Assembly (NCBI GenBank): GCA_905178155.1
Contig: CAJINV010000014.1
Location: forward strand, 1-64,000
Direction: 5' to 3'
Length of the DNA stretch: 64,000 nucleotides
DNA from: Amoebophrya sp. A120
Taxonomy: Eukaryota; Sar; Dinophyceae; Syndiniales; Amoebophryaceae
In this document: positions 23,801 to 31,100 of the stretch, piece by piece
How the letters are laid out: each line of letters opens with the position of its first letter
Numbering within the stretch: the first letter of the stretch is position 1
The notes under the pieces: generated by a model
Seen by the model: the letters and a program-made list of their open reading frames with translations, nothing else
The model's database searches: none
What the model was told of the DNA's origin: nothing
Program-made: the position numbers and the translations under genes

Positions 23801-26598
23801 ATACGAAAACACAATCACCAGAGCGGCCCGGCGCACTGCACTGGGTGGCAGCCGACGGGGACTGAAGTTTCCGACCTGTCGAGTGCTTTCTTTGGCTCGC
23901 TGCTTCTACTTCTTCTAATATCGCGTCACTTTCACTGTGCAAGCTACTTTAGAAGCCTATGCCACTGATAAAGCGTAGGCTCCTTGTAAGCAAGCCTCTT
24001 GCTTCTAAAGGGAGCGCGCCTGCTGCACAAGAACGCGTAGCACACGCAGCTCCTGAACACGTTCCGACTTATTTAAGGTTTTTTTTTCATCTCCAGCGCT
24101 GGGTGTGTGACAAGGAGTGAAATGTCCGGACTTATGAAAGGGCTGGGGACGTAACTGTCCCAGTCGTACACGTTGCTCCGAAAGTAGGACTTGTCATCGT
24201 TGTACACCAGAAGCGCTCCCGGGAGGCTTGAACCGCCCGCCTGCTGCAGAAAAAACCCCTCCACGGGGCGCGGAACACCGTCCGCGAACCGCACCTCCCA
24301 CCAGGCCGATTGCGTTAGCGGGGGTACGTACCGGGTCTTCCGAATGAGCAAGGTGTAGAAGGGCACGTCGGTCATGGTCCCCACCCCGTAATATCCGATG
24401 GGTGCCGCTCCCTCCGACCCGGCGAGATAGTCGCCGTACGGGTTTATCAAATGTAAAAATGTCTGGGTCTGGAAGAGGAGAAGTTTGTCATGCACATTTT
24501 CCATGATCCATGATCGTCTGTGATGTGTGCCATAGCATCACAGATTTTTTGAGCGCCTGTCGATGCGCATCCAGCATGACAAATGCCCTCTCCGCGTAGC
24601 CAAGTTTGGTCCTCTTGCTGCTCATGCAATACAGATTTCTGTAGCATCCAAATGCAGCATCACAAGTTTGGCTCTTCCAGACCCAGACATTTTTGCAGTT
24701 GATAGGGTTGACAGATAGACCATCGCTCGCGGTCGAGCTATGGTAGTTTTCCGGCCCCTATGGATTGTAAAAGTGTCTGGGTCTGGAAAGTTGTGCTGCT
24801 GGGTGGCGTCTCATGATGAGGCCACAAGTGCTGTCTCAGCATGACAAGTTTTTGAGCTTCTAGGTGTTGCCTATTCTGTATGACAAACTGTGTTTCTGCA
24901 TCACAGAAAAATGGACCTCTTGGGTAGCGTGCATGACAGATTTAAGTGTCATGCCAGACAAGCATGACAAACATGCATTCTTCCAGACCCAGACACTTTT
25001 GCACTTGATAGCCCCTGACTAACGAGCAACCCCGCCGTATGGAGGTGGCAGGATCGATATCGAAATGGTCAAAGGTAACACATAAAATGCATGACGCGAG
25101 GCGCGTGCGTTGCAGAGCAGGCAAGTGAGGCCGATTGTATTAAGCTTGTTCGGGGTTAGAGCTTGAGCTGCTGTAGTAGCATGAAAAAATCAGTCTTATT
25201 TGTCTAAACAACGCGACAAACTGGATTTACATTTAGGGACAGCCAAAATTTGTCATGCGCCATTTAGAAACAGGGCTCCAACTGGCATCCATTTTCCTTA
25301 TGCGTGACAAATCACTTCAACTTTGTCGATTTCGATCCTGACAGTTGGTTCCATACGCTGCATTGTCGGGGTCTCCATTTGCGTCCAGCAGAGGGAAGGC
25401 TGTCGGCGGGATCTTAGCGAGGGGGGAAGCTTGGAAGAGCCAAAGCCCACAGATTATCACCCGGCCCTGCACCGTCACTTTCGTTGCCCTTGCGCCCACG
25501 GAGACCCAAAAGCCCGAGACTCCCCCCAAGACCGCGGGAAGGGCCGCAATATGAGCAGAGCCGGCGTCGTCCAAATAAATAGATGTGTCGGCAAAGCTTA
25601 CGGTGTGCGCGCCGGCTCGGTCTACCCCAAAGATGACCAGACCCGCAATTTCGCGCGGAACCTGATCCGCAAACTCGACGGAATATCTAATCGAGCCTCC
25701 GTCGGAGGAATCGCCGTTCCAACAGTAGAACGGCTCGTCAGGAAGGCCGCGATTCTTCGTGTCGCCCACAGGGCGGTTTAGCGGGTTCGTGGCTGCATAG
25801 GTTGCCTCGTTGTTGTACACACTGGACGCGGTCACGGAGAGGCGCGCAGGCTCCACGAAAGTGCCGCTACGGGTTGCGTGGTGCGTTGATTCGTAGAGCC
25901 AGAAGCCGCAAAAGTGCAGATTCTCGGCTTCCAGTTTGATTTTCCAGACCTGTTTCTCGAGCTGGACGAAGGTGCCGAACTTGTGTACGTTGCTCGGCGT
26001 CTTCGCTGGCTCTGGCGAAGGACTGTCGTTCAGGTAGATCAGCGCGTTTTGAATCTGATCCCCGTCACCGGTGTTGTCCCGCTTGAACAGTGAAAACCCC
26101 GTGATGTGCCGGGGTTTTTTGTCCTGAAATTCGACCGCCCACCAATCAGCGCCCCAAGTAGCACCATCCGGTGTACTTGACTATGTTCGTCGCGGTATTG
26201 TCTCCCTCTGGGCGCGTTAGCGGCAGCGAATGGTGGCACTTGCTGTCGTCGTTCTGACCACACTTCGACCAGGACCATGGGTCCTTGTACGGGGCGGAGC
26301 TCGTCTGCAACAGAGTCGGCGGCACAAACAACCCGTTTGTTCCAGCAGGCCTACCCGCCTCTGTTCCCACGGGGACCAGGGGCAACTGCTGCACCAGGAG
26401 GAGCAGCAGGTTGCTCAGTGTAGGCCACGCGACGTCGAGGACGCAGCAGTTCTTCTTGCAGGGCTTTTTACTTCTTTTGCAGCAGAAGAAGTTGTAGAGC
26501 TGCGCACCGCGGCCTCTACTGTGCGGCCGCCAGAACCACGAGAACAAGCGGTGGGCTGCGGCACAACATCCTGCAGCTGCTAGAGCCAGAAGTTTCAT
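5729..26598 (-). CDS. Gene A: giant secreted/surface protein with discoidin-like, PAN and kringle domains
   Basis: Reads on the minus strand from an ATG at 26598 (an in-frame alternative lies at about 26631) to a TGA at 5729-5731. The first residues, MKLLALAAAGCCAAA, look like a signal peptide. Domain order: discoidin-like modules, a run of Cys-rich PAN/apple repeats, more discoidin-like modules, two kringles, an F5/8-C module, then a C-terminal region I do not recognise. No transmembrane helix was seen, so secretion is likely. About 24 introns, nearly all introners, are removed with the frame intact. Lesions: a one-base frameshift near 26171 and an in-frame TAG at 19829. Role in adhesion or host/prey contact is an inference from the domains only. 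The single-gene model is least sure at the 22813-24161 insertion. Confidence 0.75.
5801..5961. mobile_element. Introner, family D
   Basis: Flanks gaggt/gaggt, exact. Both ends are the TGCAnTGCATA type. Join in gene A: LATDVTTS|SRQQQR. Confidence 0.85.
5962..6399 (-). CDS. Gene A C-terminal exon
   Basis: About 145 residues including GPCTTCTTDYDYGGDTYLL and an RMQIHGIHMHAKPW stretch rich in His and aromatic residues. I do not recognise a family. The exon is bounded by a family C element upstream and a family D element downstream. Confidence 0.75.
6400..6742. mobile_element. Introner, family C
   Basis: Flanks ccggg/ccgga (4 of 5). Ends match the GTCAGGATTGAAATCGAC family with several mismatches, so it is an older copy. 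Join in gene A: EDLVGP|APHEYSK. Confidence 0.75.
6743..7361 (-). CDS. Gene A, two exons (7141-7361 and 6743-6887)
   Basis: Exon 7141-7361 reads TLSYDARASTVRLHRPLRL onward. Exon 6743-6887 contains VALTIKWNDQGWG, a beta-strand pattern seen in carbohydrate-binding-like modules. They are separated by the poorly bounded element 6888-7140. Confidence 0.7.
6888..7140. mobile_element. Introner-like intron, family uncertain (H-like left end)
   Basis: An 8-base ACCCGACT repeat sits at both edges. Here a GT donor (GTACAAGT) and an AAG acceptor give an in-frame join, CLKHPSR|SGSGQFE, whereas symmetric removal of the repeat does not. Boundaries are therefore less certain than for the other elements. Confidence 0.5.
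7366..7631. mobile_element. Introner, family A, with usable GT-AG boundaries
   Basis: Flanking 5-mers are barely similar (2 of 5). Reading on the minus strand, GTAAGC at 7627-7632 and CAG at 7362-7364 give a canonical intron 7362-7632 with join DRFRH|TLSYDAR. An older introner that has acquired ordinary splice sites would look like this. Confidence 0.7.
7633..9298 (-). CDS. Gene A exon with two kringle domains and an F5/8-C domain
   Basis: After a Thr-rich linker come two kringles, each with YRGCQT, CQKW, HNYCR and FCYT at the expected spacing. Next is an F5/8-C (discoidin) module with WLQVDLGGLFTVTRVEI and a closing QVRVFGKRL. Then follows a Cys-rich segment, CLCPNGIPSEGFACAVHG, which resembles an EGF-like or similar disulphide knot. 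Kringle and F5/8-C modules bind proteins, glycans or phospholipids outside cells; the actual ligand here is unknown. Confidence 0.85.
9139..9177. repeat. GGT-type trinucleotide repeat coding for poly-Thr
   Basis: On the minus strand it encodes an ~11-residue Thr run that forms a linker before the first kringle. A similar shorter run precedes the second kringle. Confidence 0.85.
9299..10697. mobile_element. Introner, family A, enlarged to 1.4 kb
   Basis: Flanks ggtcc/ggtcc, exact, with ~39-bp inverted ends. Join in gene A: LALDISPQ|DLPGRKI. Shifted by one base, this junction would be GA-AG, one of few with an AG acceptor. The middle (about 9480-10640) is unrelated to other A copies and carries a cluster of CACGTG palindromes. 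Confidence 0.85.
10278..10395. repeat. Cluster of ATCACGTGAT palindromes
   Basis: At least four copies of a TCACGTGAT core alternate with ATCACATGA in about 115 bp, forming imperfect direct and inverted repeats. It lies inside the enlarged family A element. Confidence 0.8.
10698..11091 (-). CDS. Gene A, two short exons (10888-11091 and 10698-10743)
   Basis: A low-complexity Ala/Gly/Thr/Lys linker (TSAAAGAGQEDHGGG, later RPTVKRRKVATTATPEKK) leading into LGQQLALDISPQ. It links the discoidin-like module upstream to the kringle exon. Confidence 0.7.
10744..10887. mobile_element. Introner, family D, reversed
   Basis: Flanks cgcgt/cgagt (4 of 5). The CCTGTGC end is on the left here, opposite to most other D copies, yet the host frame is still restored: LVDGKPTR|LGQQLAL. 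Confidence 0.75.
11092..11347. mobile_element. Introner, family A
   Basis: Flanks tgccc/tgccc, exact. Join in gene A: RISSSGG|TSAAAG. Confidence 0.85.
11348..12558 (-). CDS. Gene A discoidin-like module split over four exons
   Basis: Exons 12519-12558, 12250-12287, 11967-12009 and 11348-11691 join to PVDFPAKCGAER, VLTRPEGITTA, VGEQADGYCFHN and then GGTNNWWAVEFRDRVPRD, with IYLNDSG and VWKIRIGD further on. The NNWW..EF..RVPR pattern and IYLND recur in several exons of genes A and B and mark a discoidin-like fold. No exon makes sense alone; the module appears only when the introners are removed. Confidence 0.8.
11692..11966. mobile_element. Introner, family A
   Basis: Flanks cgttg/cgttg, exact. 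Join in gene A: GYCFHN|GGTNNWW. Confidence 0.85.
12010..12249. mobile_element. Introner, family B
   Basis: Flanks gcggt/gcggt, exact. Join in gene A: PEGITTA|VGEQAD. Confidence 0.85.
12288..12518. mobile_element. Introner, family H
   Basis: Flanks caatc/cgctc (3 of 5). Join in gene A: AKCGAER|VLTRPEG, in frame only if five bases are removed with the element. Confidence 0.7.
12559..12783. mobile_element. Introner, family H
   Basis: Flanks atagg/acacg (3 of 5). Join in gene A: DSTPASC|PVDFPAK. Confidence 0.7.
12784..13676 (-). CDS. Gene A PAN-like module over three exons
   Basis: Exons 13605-13676, 13444-13495 and 12784-13191 join to a Thr-rich linker and then WQECVRLCAQNPSCKHLVHR, a C-x3-C-x5-C pattern typical of PAN/apple domains. 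A long Ser/Thr/Pro stretch follows with no recognised fold. Confidence 0.75.
13192..13443. mobile_element. Introner, family A
   Basis: Flanks cggac/cggac, exact. Join in gene A: WQECVR|LCAQNP, so it splits the PAN cysteine motif. Confidence 0.88.
13496..13604. mobile_element. Introner, family J (109 bp hairpin)
   Basis: Flanks tccac/tccac, exact. The inverted arms take up most of the element. Join in gene A: NTDYGG|GATTTT. Confidence 0.88.
13677..14055. mobile_element. Introner, family E
   Basis: Flanks tcgtc/tcgca (3 of 5). Contains a small internal duplication of a TAGTAATGCAAGAATGGCAA unit near 13726-13770. Join in gene A: RNIAECD|VLAGTA. Confidence 0.75.
14056..16754 (-). CDS. Gene A large exon: discoidin-like module followed by at least five PAN/apple repeats
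   Basis: Begins with a discoidin-like module (NWWRVGFKNSIRRHMSHL). PAN-type repeats then follow, recognisable as CRYLCSQEKECSAFF, CDARCREDPECAGFEMC, CRYLCAVTKGCDSFMLR, CAARCRANANCAAFVV and CRYLCALTPECSAFFM. Each is separated by 80-130 residues containing VDxxSCPxxxxGxC. The repeats are clearly paralogous to one another. At ~900 residues this is the longest uninterrupted exon of the gene. PAN domains mediate protein or carbohydrate binding in extracellular proteins, including apicomplexan adhesins; the specific role here is unknown. Confidence 0.85.
16755..16987. mobile_element. Family K-type intron with GT-AG boundaries
   Basis: The acceptor side is the K end (GTTTTTACACAG|GATA on the minus strand) and the donor is GTAAAT. 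Join in gene A: HDPLVKS|DNICVL, in frame. No matching K end is found on the donor side, so this may be a decayed element or an ordinary intron. Confidence 0.6.
16988..19556 (-). CDS. Gene A large exon: discoidin-like and Cys-rich segments
   Basis: About 855 residues. It starts in WFRRIKIVNDGASGFGDQ, contains a second module with GWWKVVFPDNIPRYVAAIV, then an STTT-rich linker. Cys-rich stretches follow (ESCRAVVDVDRECGAVLTYG and VCHGCASDNRYEFNHWVC), and then a beta-rich region with FELVLQCEEEGKEYIVELDY. The last part reads KPSHDPLVKS before the intron. The discoidin-like assignment is by motif only; the beta-rich region is not recognised. Confidence 0.75.
19557..19719. mobile_element. Introner, family D
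   Basis: Flanks agcgg/agcgg, exact. Join in gene A: TYVPVRR|WFRRIKI. Confidence 0.87.
19720..20779 (-). CDS. Gene A, three exons with an in-frame TAG
   Basis: Exons 20559-20779, 20256-20326 and 19720-19926 join to a discoidin-like module (AFWQAEFQEPGVS, GFVIYSREGI, then GQSLAQAAVFFDDEV). A TAG at 19829-19831 interrupts it between GI and GQ. Sequence on both sides stays in one frame, so it is a point change rather than a missed intron. A CAG-to-TAG change would explain it. Confidence 0.7.
19829..19831 (-). other. In-frame TAG within gene A exon
   Basis: The only nonsense codon I found inside an otherwise open gene A exon. Genes A and B end in TGA and gene C in TGA, so stop reassignment is not supported by this alone. 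Confidence 0.7.
19927..20255. mobile_element. Introner, family F
   Basis: Flanks gggct/gggct, exact. Join in gene A: AEFQEPG|VSINAD. Confidence 0.87.
20327..20558. mobile_element. Introner, family B
   Basis: Flanks ctgcc/ctggg (3 of 5). Join in gene A: FASLASQ|CSQTDVP. Confidence 0.75.
20780..21121. mobile_element. Introner, family G
   Basis: Flanks ccgcc/ccgcc, exact. Join in gene A: PQHWWR|IPWDRVM. Confidence 0.87.
21122..22025 (-). CDS. Gene A exon with two PAN repeats
   Basis: Two PAN-type units: TYQDCLLSCAAVEECTGFNF with a later NCLLE, and SFEECMLTCAHYPTCNGFV with GCLLLGW. Both show the C-x3-C-x5-C-x-GF core. The exon then enters a discoidin-like module completed downstream. Confidence 0.85.
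22026..22313. mobile_element. Introner, family A
   Basis: Flanks ccccc/ccccc, exact. The TIR carries an extra CT/AG (GTCTCCTGGTCTGG). Join in gene A: GITFRLGA|GVNEKNC. Confidence 0.85.
22314..24444 (-). CDS. Gene A, two exons (24135-24444 and 22314-22812) either side of a large insertion
   Basis: Exon 24135-24444 reads a discoidin-like module (SAWWEVRFADGVPRPVEGF) ending in VYDWDSYVPSPF. Exon 22314-22812 starts again with YDWDSSYVPSPLSGG and continues to a PAN-like unit (EGCVRICAKLEGCAGITF). The shared YDWDSYVPSP is encoded by a ~30-bp direct repeat. Removing one repeat copy, or using a GTGTAC donor and CAGAG acceptor, restores the frame. Confidence 0.65.
22813..24134. other. 1.3-kb insertion flanked by a ~30-bp coding direct repeat
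   Basis: Unlike the introners it lacks TAT/ATA ends and its flanking repeat (22778-22812 and 24135-24168) is long. The inside has no recognised gene. It holds stem-loops around 23213-23315 with a TAGGAAATATTTATC arm and repeated CTACCCGAGGT. Confidence 0.55.
23213..23315. repeat. Paired stem-loops
   Basis: TAGGAAATATTTATC at about 23213 is inverted at about 23263-23278. CTACCCGAGGT at about 23276 is inverted at about 23304-23315. A further CCTACCCG copy lies near 23340. Confidence 0.75.
24445..24704. mobile_element. Introner, family A
   Basis: Flanks gggtt/gggtt, exact. Join in gene A: DGLSVNP|YGDYLAG. Confidence 0.87.
24705..26598 (-). CDS. Gene A N-terminal exons: signal peptide and discoidin-like modules
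   Basis: Exons 25356-26598, 25011-25037 and 24705-24758. Signal peptide MKLLALAAAGCCAAA, a basic Cys-rich stretch, then two discoidin-like modules marked by DWWAVEFQDKKPRHITGF with IYLNDSPS, and RYSVEFADQVPREIAGL with IYLDD. The reading frame changes between NTATNIVKYT and DGATWGADWWAVEF near 26171, equivalent to one missing base. The upstream and downstream segments are otherwise continuous. Confidence 0.7.
24759..25010. mobile_element. Introner, family A
   Basis: Flanks gcccc/gcccc, exact. Join in gene A: LLVSQGP|ENYHSS. Confidence 0.87.
25038..25355. mobile_element. Introner, family C
   Basis: Flanks cgccg/cgctg (4 of 5). Join in gene A: GDPDNAA|GLLVSQG. Confidence 0.8.
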
Positions 26599-26631
26599 GC
26601 AGGGCAGAAACGAGGAAAGGTACCAACTCAT

Positions 26632-28168
26632 CAAAAACGACGACGTCGCGGCCGGACGAACAGCAGAAGATGAGCCAGAAATCAAAAATACTGGCTTGTT
26701 GCTGGTGCTGCTACAGCGAGAAGCGGGAAGATCTCGATGTTGCCTAGGCGGGTCGGAACAGCATGTCATGATTTCTACTATCTATCGGGATCTATTATAT
26801 AATGCGCGTGTGGGCAGTACGCGCGGGACTCGCTGAAAAGTCTCGCTTCACCGTGGGACGTACGAGGTACATACTACATGTTAAAACGAGAGCAGTTGCA
26901 CTACCGTCGTTTATTTCATTTCGCTACCTAAGTAGAAAGTCCAAGTCGCATAGAAAAACTTTCTAGTAATGGAATACCAGCATGCCAAACAACGGGTACC
27001 GGAGCTCCAACAGAAAAGCATCACTAAACATATTAGTGACGAGCATAGCACCAATTTATCGAAAAACTCTTACTTTTTCAAAGAAGAAAGCGAAAGAAGA
27101 GATGAGATCATGACGAAAAGATGATCTATAGTCACAGGCTCCGTAACCGTAATCTTCACACGGCAGGCACACCAAGAGACAGATCTTTTTCTTCTTCGTA
27201 TTCCTTGTTGTCCTTTATCTATCATCAACAAGAAGTCTTGAGGTCAAAGCTCTATAACAAATACAAAGTAGAAGTGCTTGCTCACTTTGCTCCCGGCACG
27301 AGTGGAGGTGGCAGGCGATAACTTCTACATTGATGCTCCTGGGAATCATGATAAAGAACAGGAGAAAAGTAAAAGTTGGGCGACGTACAGCGTTGCAATA
27401 TATGTCTGGGTCTGGAAGCGGGCAAGTCTGTAACGCGCCCTTGGAGGGGCCACACCCGCACAAGAATCTTCGGTCTTCGTCTTGCATGACCGCCACAAGC
27501 TGCTGGGGCGAAATTATTGATGTGTCATGCAGAATACATAGGCATTGCAACTTGCAAAGATCTTGCGCCAGACTCTGCAACGCTGGGCCCAGCACCTCAG
27601 ACCTCCTGGGCCGTGCAAAACCTGCGTCAAAAGTACAGTAGCAGCACTGTTTGAGATAGACCCAGACTGACGTTTAATTTGCAGTGTTGATTTGATAAAT
27701 GCAATAAGCGAGCAACAAGAGAACAACGACAGTTAGGTGGTTGAGTGCCAAACTCTAGTACAGCGGCGAGATATTATTGCTATCAGATACGACGTCGACG
27801 AAAGAAAACGGATCCACAGCTTCCCTTCTGCTGGTAGCGGTACAACAGTCGTGCCTTCAAAAAATATTGCTTTCCAAAGAAGTATTGAAGTGCAGGAGCA
27901 GGAGGTGGTGGTCCTGCTCGGTAATAAAAGTGCAAGAATGTGAATGGTGCTATCGCTCACAAGAAAGGGCAGCACCGCTATCGGTTACAAGATCGGATCC
28001 CTCCTGACACGAGGACCGCCATATTTTTATGCAGTGGTCCCGGAGCTGCTCCACCTGTAATCATCTTCTATTATTCGACTACTCCATTTCGAAAATGAAC
28101 ACGTTTCTTTGATAAGAATTGAAGCGCGTAATAAATTGTACAACGAGCAGCTGTACTAGGTGCCTCTC
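26632..28168. other. Intergenic region between gene C 3' end and gene A 5' end
   Basis: No coding domain recognised. It should hold the gene A promoter; a TATTATATAATG stretch near 26788 is AT-rich but not a proven element. A decayed family A copy is marked by ATATGTCTGGGTCTGG at about 27400 and AGACCCAGACTGACG near 27657, so introner relatives are not confined to exons. Confidence 0.5.
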
Positions 28169-31100
28169 TCATTGGTAATCAGCCTCGACATCTTCTTGGT
28201 ACATGTCAAGCTTCGCCACAGCTGCGCCGGTTCTCTTTGCCTGAGCGGCTTGCAGGTGGTCGGTAGTCGCACTTGTTGTTTCCGGTAGTTCACCCGTACC
28301 ATAATCCTGGTTGGCAGACGAGGAAGAGGACGCAGGAGCTCTCGTCGTCGATATGGAGAGAAAAAAGTTTCTCACAGTCACGAACTTGCAGGTTTTGCAT
28401 TACAAATTTTCTCAGAATCACAAACTTTCCTTGTATTGCAGAAACACTAGGGAAATCCTTAATGAAGTTTGGCTGTGAAGATGCATTTTGACGCATGACA
28501 AACAATTTTGTATTGCAAAAATGCGCATGAGTGATCGTGACGAACTTTTTTTCTTTGATAGTCGACCCCTCTATTTTAGTACTACCTGCAGGCATCGCAA
28601 GAAAAAACTGTTTCACTGTGAACTTGTGATGCATAGAATGGACCACAGAACTATTTGTCTTGCTACACCTGCAAGACCTTGACTCTTTAGGGGTGTTCTT
28701 TTCCCTTTGGAAGCGCGCATGGCAAATTTTCTGTGTCATGTGTAACAAACTTGTGATGCAGATCTTGCAAAATCATCACAGTGAAACAGTTTTTTCGTGG
28801 GATACGGATAGCAGGTGGAGTGGCTGGGCGGCCCGGGAGATTTGGCGCAGTTGTTTCCGGCTGCTCCTCGCGCAGTTGCTTTTTCAATTTTGCTTCGTAC
28901 TCATCCTTATGCATTGCAAAAGAATGATCGTGCTCTTTCGATACTTAAATCAACGCAACCGTGCATGGCAGAAGAAGATCTAGTAGTACCTCTGCACATC
29001 ACTGCATGCTCTCTCAGTATTTTTACAAATTTAGAAGTATATTTTTCATGCTGACCAAACTTTTTTAACTTTTTGTTATGACGCGATTTGTACTAGTACG
29101 ATAGTACAACTTCTTTTGCAGTGCATAATCCTCTAGAACGCCGAGCTCATCGACCTGGTACTCCAGCGCAGCCAGCGCGTACCGTTGTCTCATATGGGTG
29201 ATTCTCAACTATCCTTACATTCGCAACTGCTACAGGAACATCAATTTGTGAAGATGATGCAAGAGTAAGCAAATGTGATGAAAGGTGAAAGAATCAATGT
29301 AAACTGCGCGCTTTGCATTACATTTACAATAATCTGGAACGGGTACGGATTTCGATTTCCATGCTGTTAAGGAGTGCGACGAGAGCTTGCCATGCAAAAA
29401 ATTAGCTTGATCGTGTGGATGGTGGTAGCAAATTTGCATGATCACAAATAATCATGCAACAGCTGGGAAGAATGTGACGCATCAAGTGTAAAAGTGTCTG
29501 GGTCTGGAAGAATGCAACTTGTGATGCTGCATTTGGATTCCAAAAAAATCTGTATTGCATGAGTACCAACGGGAATGCGATTTTTGCTACGCTAGTAGTA
29601 GTAGTAGTACCATTTAACTCCTGGCGGGTGGGCGTTAGAACAGATTTAGCCTCTGCCAATACCTGGGCGTTAGAACAGATTTAGCCTCTGCCGATACCCC
29701 TAGGTGGAGACGCGGTCCACTTCCTAACTACCACCCGGCTGCACCTGCAAAACCGCTATCGATTGCTTACGCATGGCTACAACCAGTGGGCGCTATGTGT
29801 GGCTGACCTGCCTTACCATCCAAGCCCGCGAGCAAGGTGGAGATCCAGTATTGCCTTGAAGGGTTAGTCTTACAAACTTGCTCGCAGTCTTACTTTTGTG
29901 GCCGGTTGCGCGCTAAAAAATATACAGGGGGTCTAATGATCAGACACGGTGATCCTATCACGATGGCGGACGACCCAACGGCGTGCCCCTTTCAGACACT
30001 TTACGCTTAGAAGGCATTTGTCATGCGGAATAGGCATCAAGAAGCCCTCAGAAAATCTGTATTGCTAGGGTACGCATCACAGACATCATGGATCATGCAA
30101 AACGTGCAAGACAAGTGTCAGAATCTTCCAGACCCAGACATTTTTACGGTTGATATGACGCTTGAGAATCCCATACCTCCTCTCGAATTCCTCGAAGGAC
30201 AGTTCCCGACGCTCTACTTTGCCGCCTATGCATTGCAAATATGTCCTCTGGGTGGTCTGGAATGTTACAATTTGTCATGATGCGAAATCTCGACTACAAA
30301 AAAAATTGCGTTCTTCGCATGACCGCAAAAAGCTCCCCACTGCTTGCTAGGTAAAAGGCGGGCTTCTGTTGATGCGGAATAAGCATGTTGGGGATCGATG
30401 GTTTATTCGTGATGAAATCTGTGAAGATGCTTCTGTGTGCAAGTGCATTCCAGATCATGTGCGTGGTCCGCGAGATGCATGGCAAATCGCGGATTATACT
30501 TCCAGACCCAGACTACACATTTATGCTTATTTGCATTTGATACCGGCCGCCTTTTTCTCATTCATTTCTCTGATCTTTTCGCAGCTCGCCAAAATGTTTT
30601 GGTCGGACCAGCGCGGCGCGATGCCGGGCTGCAGCGGCGTGTCATAGTAGGTTATTGTGAGGAAAAATCCCCCCTCCCCATATCAAACCGGGATACTTCT
30701 GAAAATTTGTGACGCTGATTTGAGACCACAAATCGTCGCTGTATTGCATGAAGGCAAATCTACAGGCTCCGCCACATTCTACAGGCGGTTTGTCATGCAG
30801 CTGTTGGCGTTGCTCCTACAGCCGCGTAGACGTCTGTCATGCTAAGCGCCTAGGCCAGAACCTGTCTACTCAGGCTTGATATGGGCCTGCAGTCCTCGCC
30901 AGCAAGACAGATCTGATTTGTGTACGCAAATCCAGCATCAGAAACATCGTTTTGATATGGGGAGGGGGGATTTTTCCTTACGATATAGGTGATAGGGTAA
31001 CTTGAATCTCTTTCGAACATCTCCTGCGTGAGGTAGTCGCAGGCAGATGATGCAGACGAGGCGTCGCGGCCTGCTTGTTCTTGCGCAGAAGCATGATGCT

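Larger units (their letters stand above)
29194..30175. mobile_element. Introner, family E, host of a nested family A copy
   Basis: Flanks tctca/cctcc (3 of 5). Only the last ~20 bp of the E right arm lies beyond the nested element. Join in gene C: SFEEFERR|QRYALAA. Confidence 0.75.

Noticed and set aside
29617-29930. R1 as a tRNA-derived SINE
   Set aside because: I could not find convincing Pol III A and B boxes at the right spacing, nor an A-rich or repeat tail.
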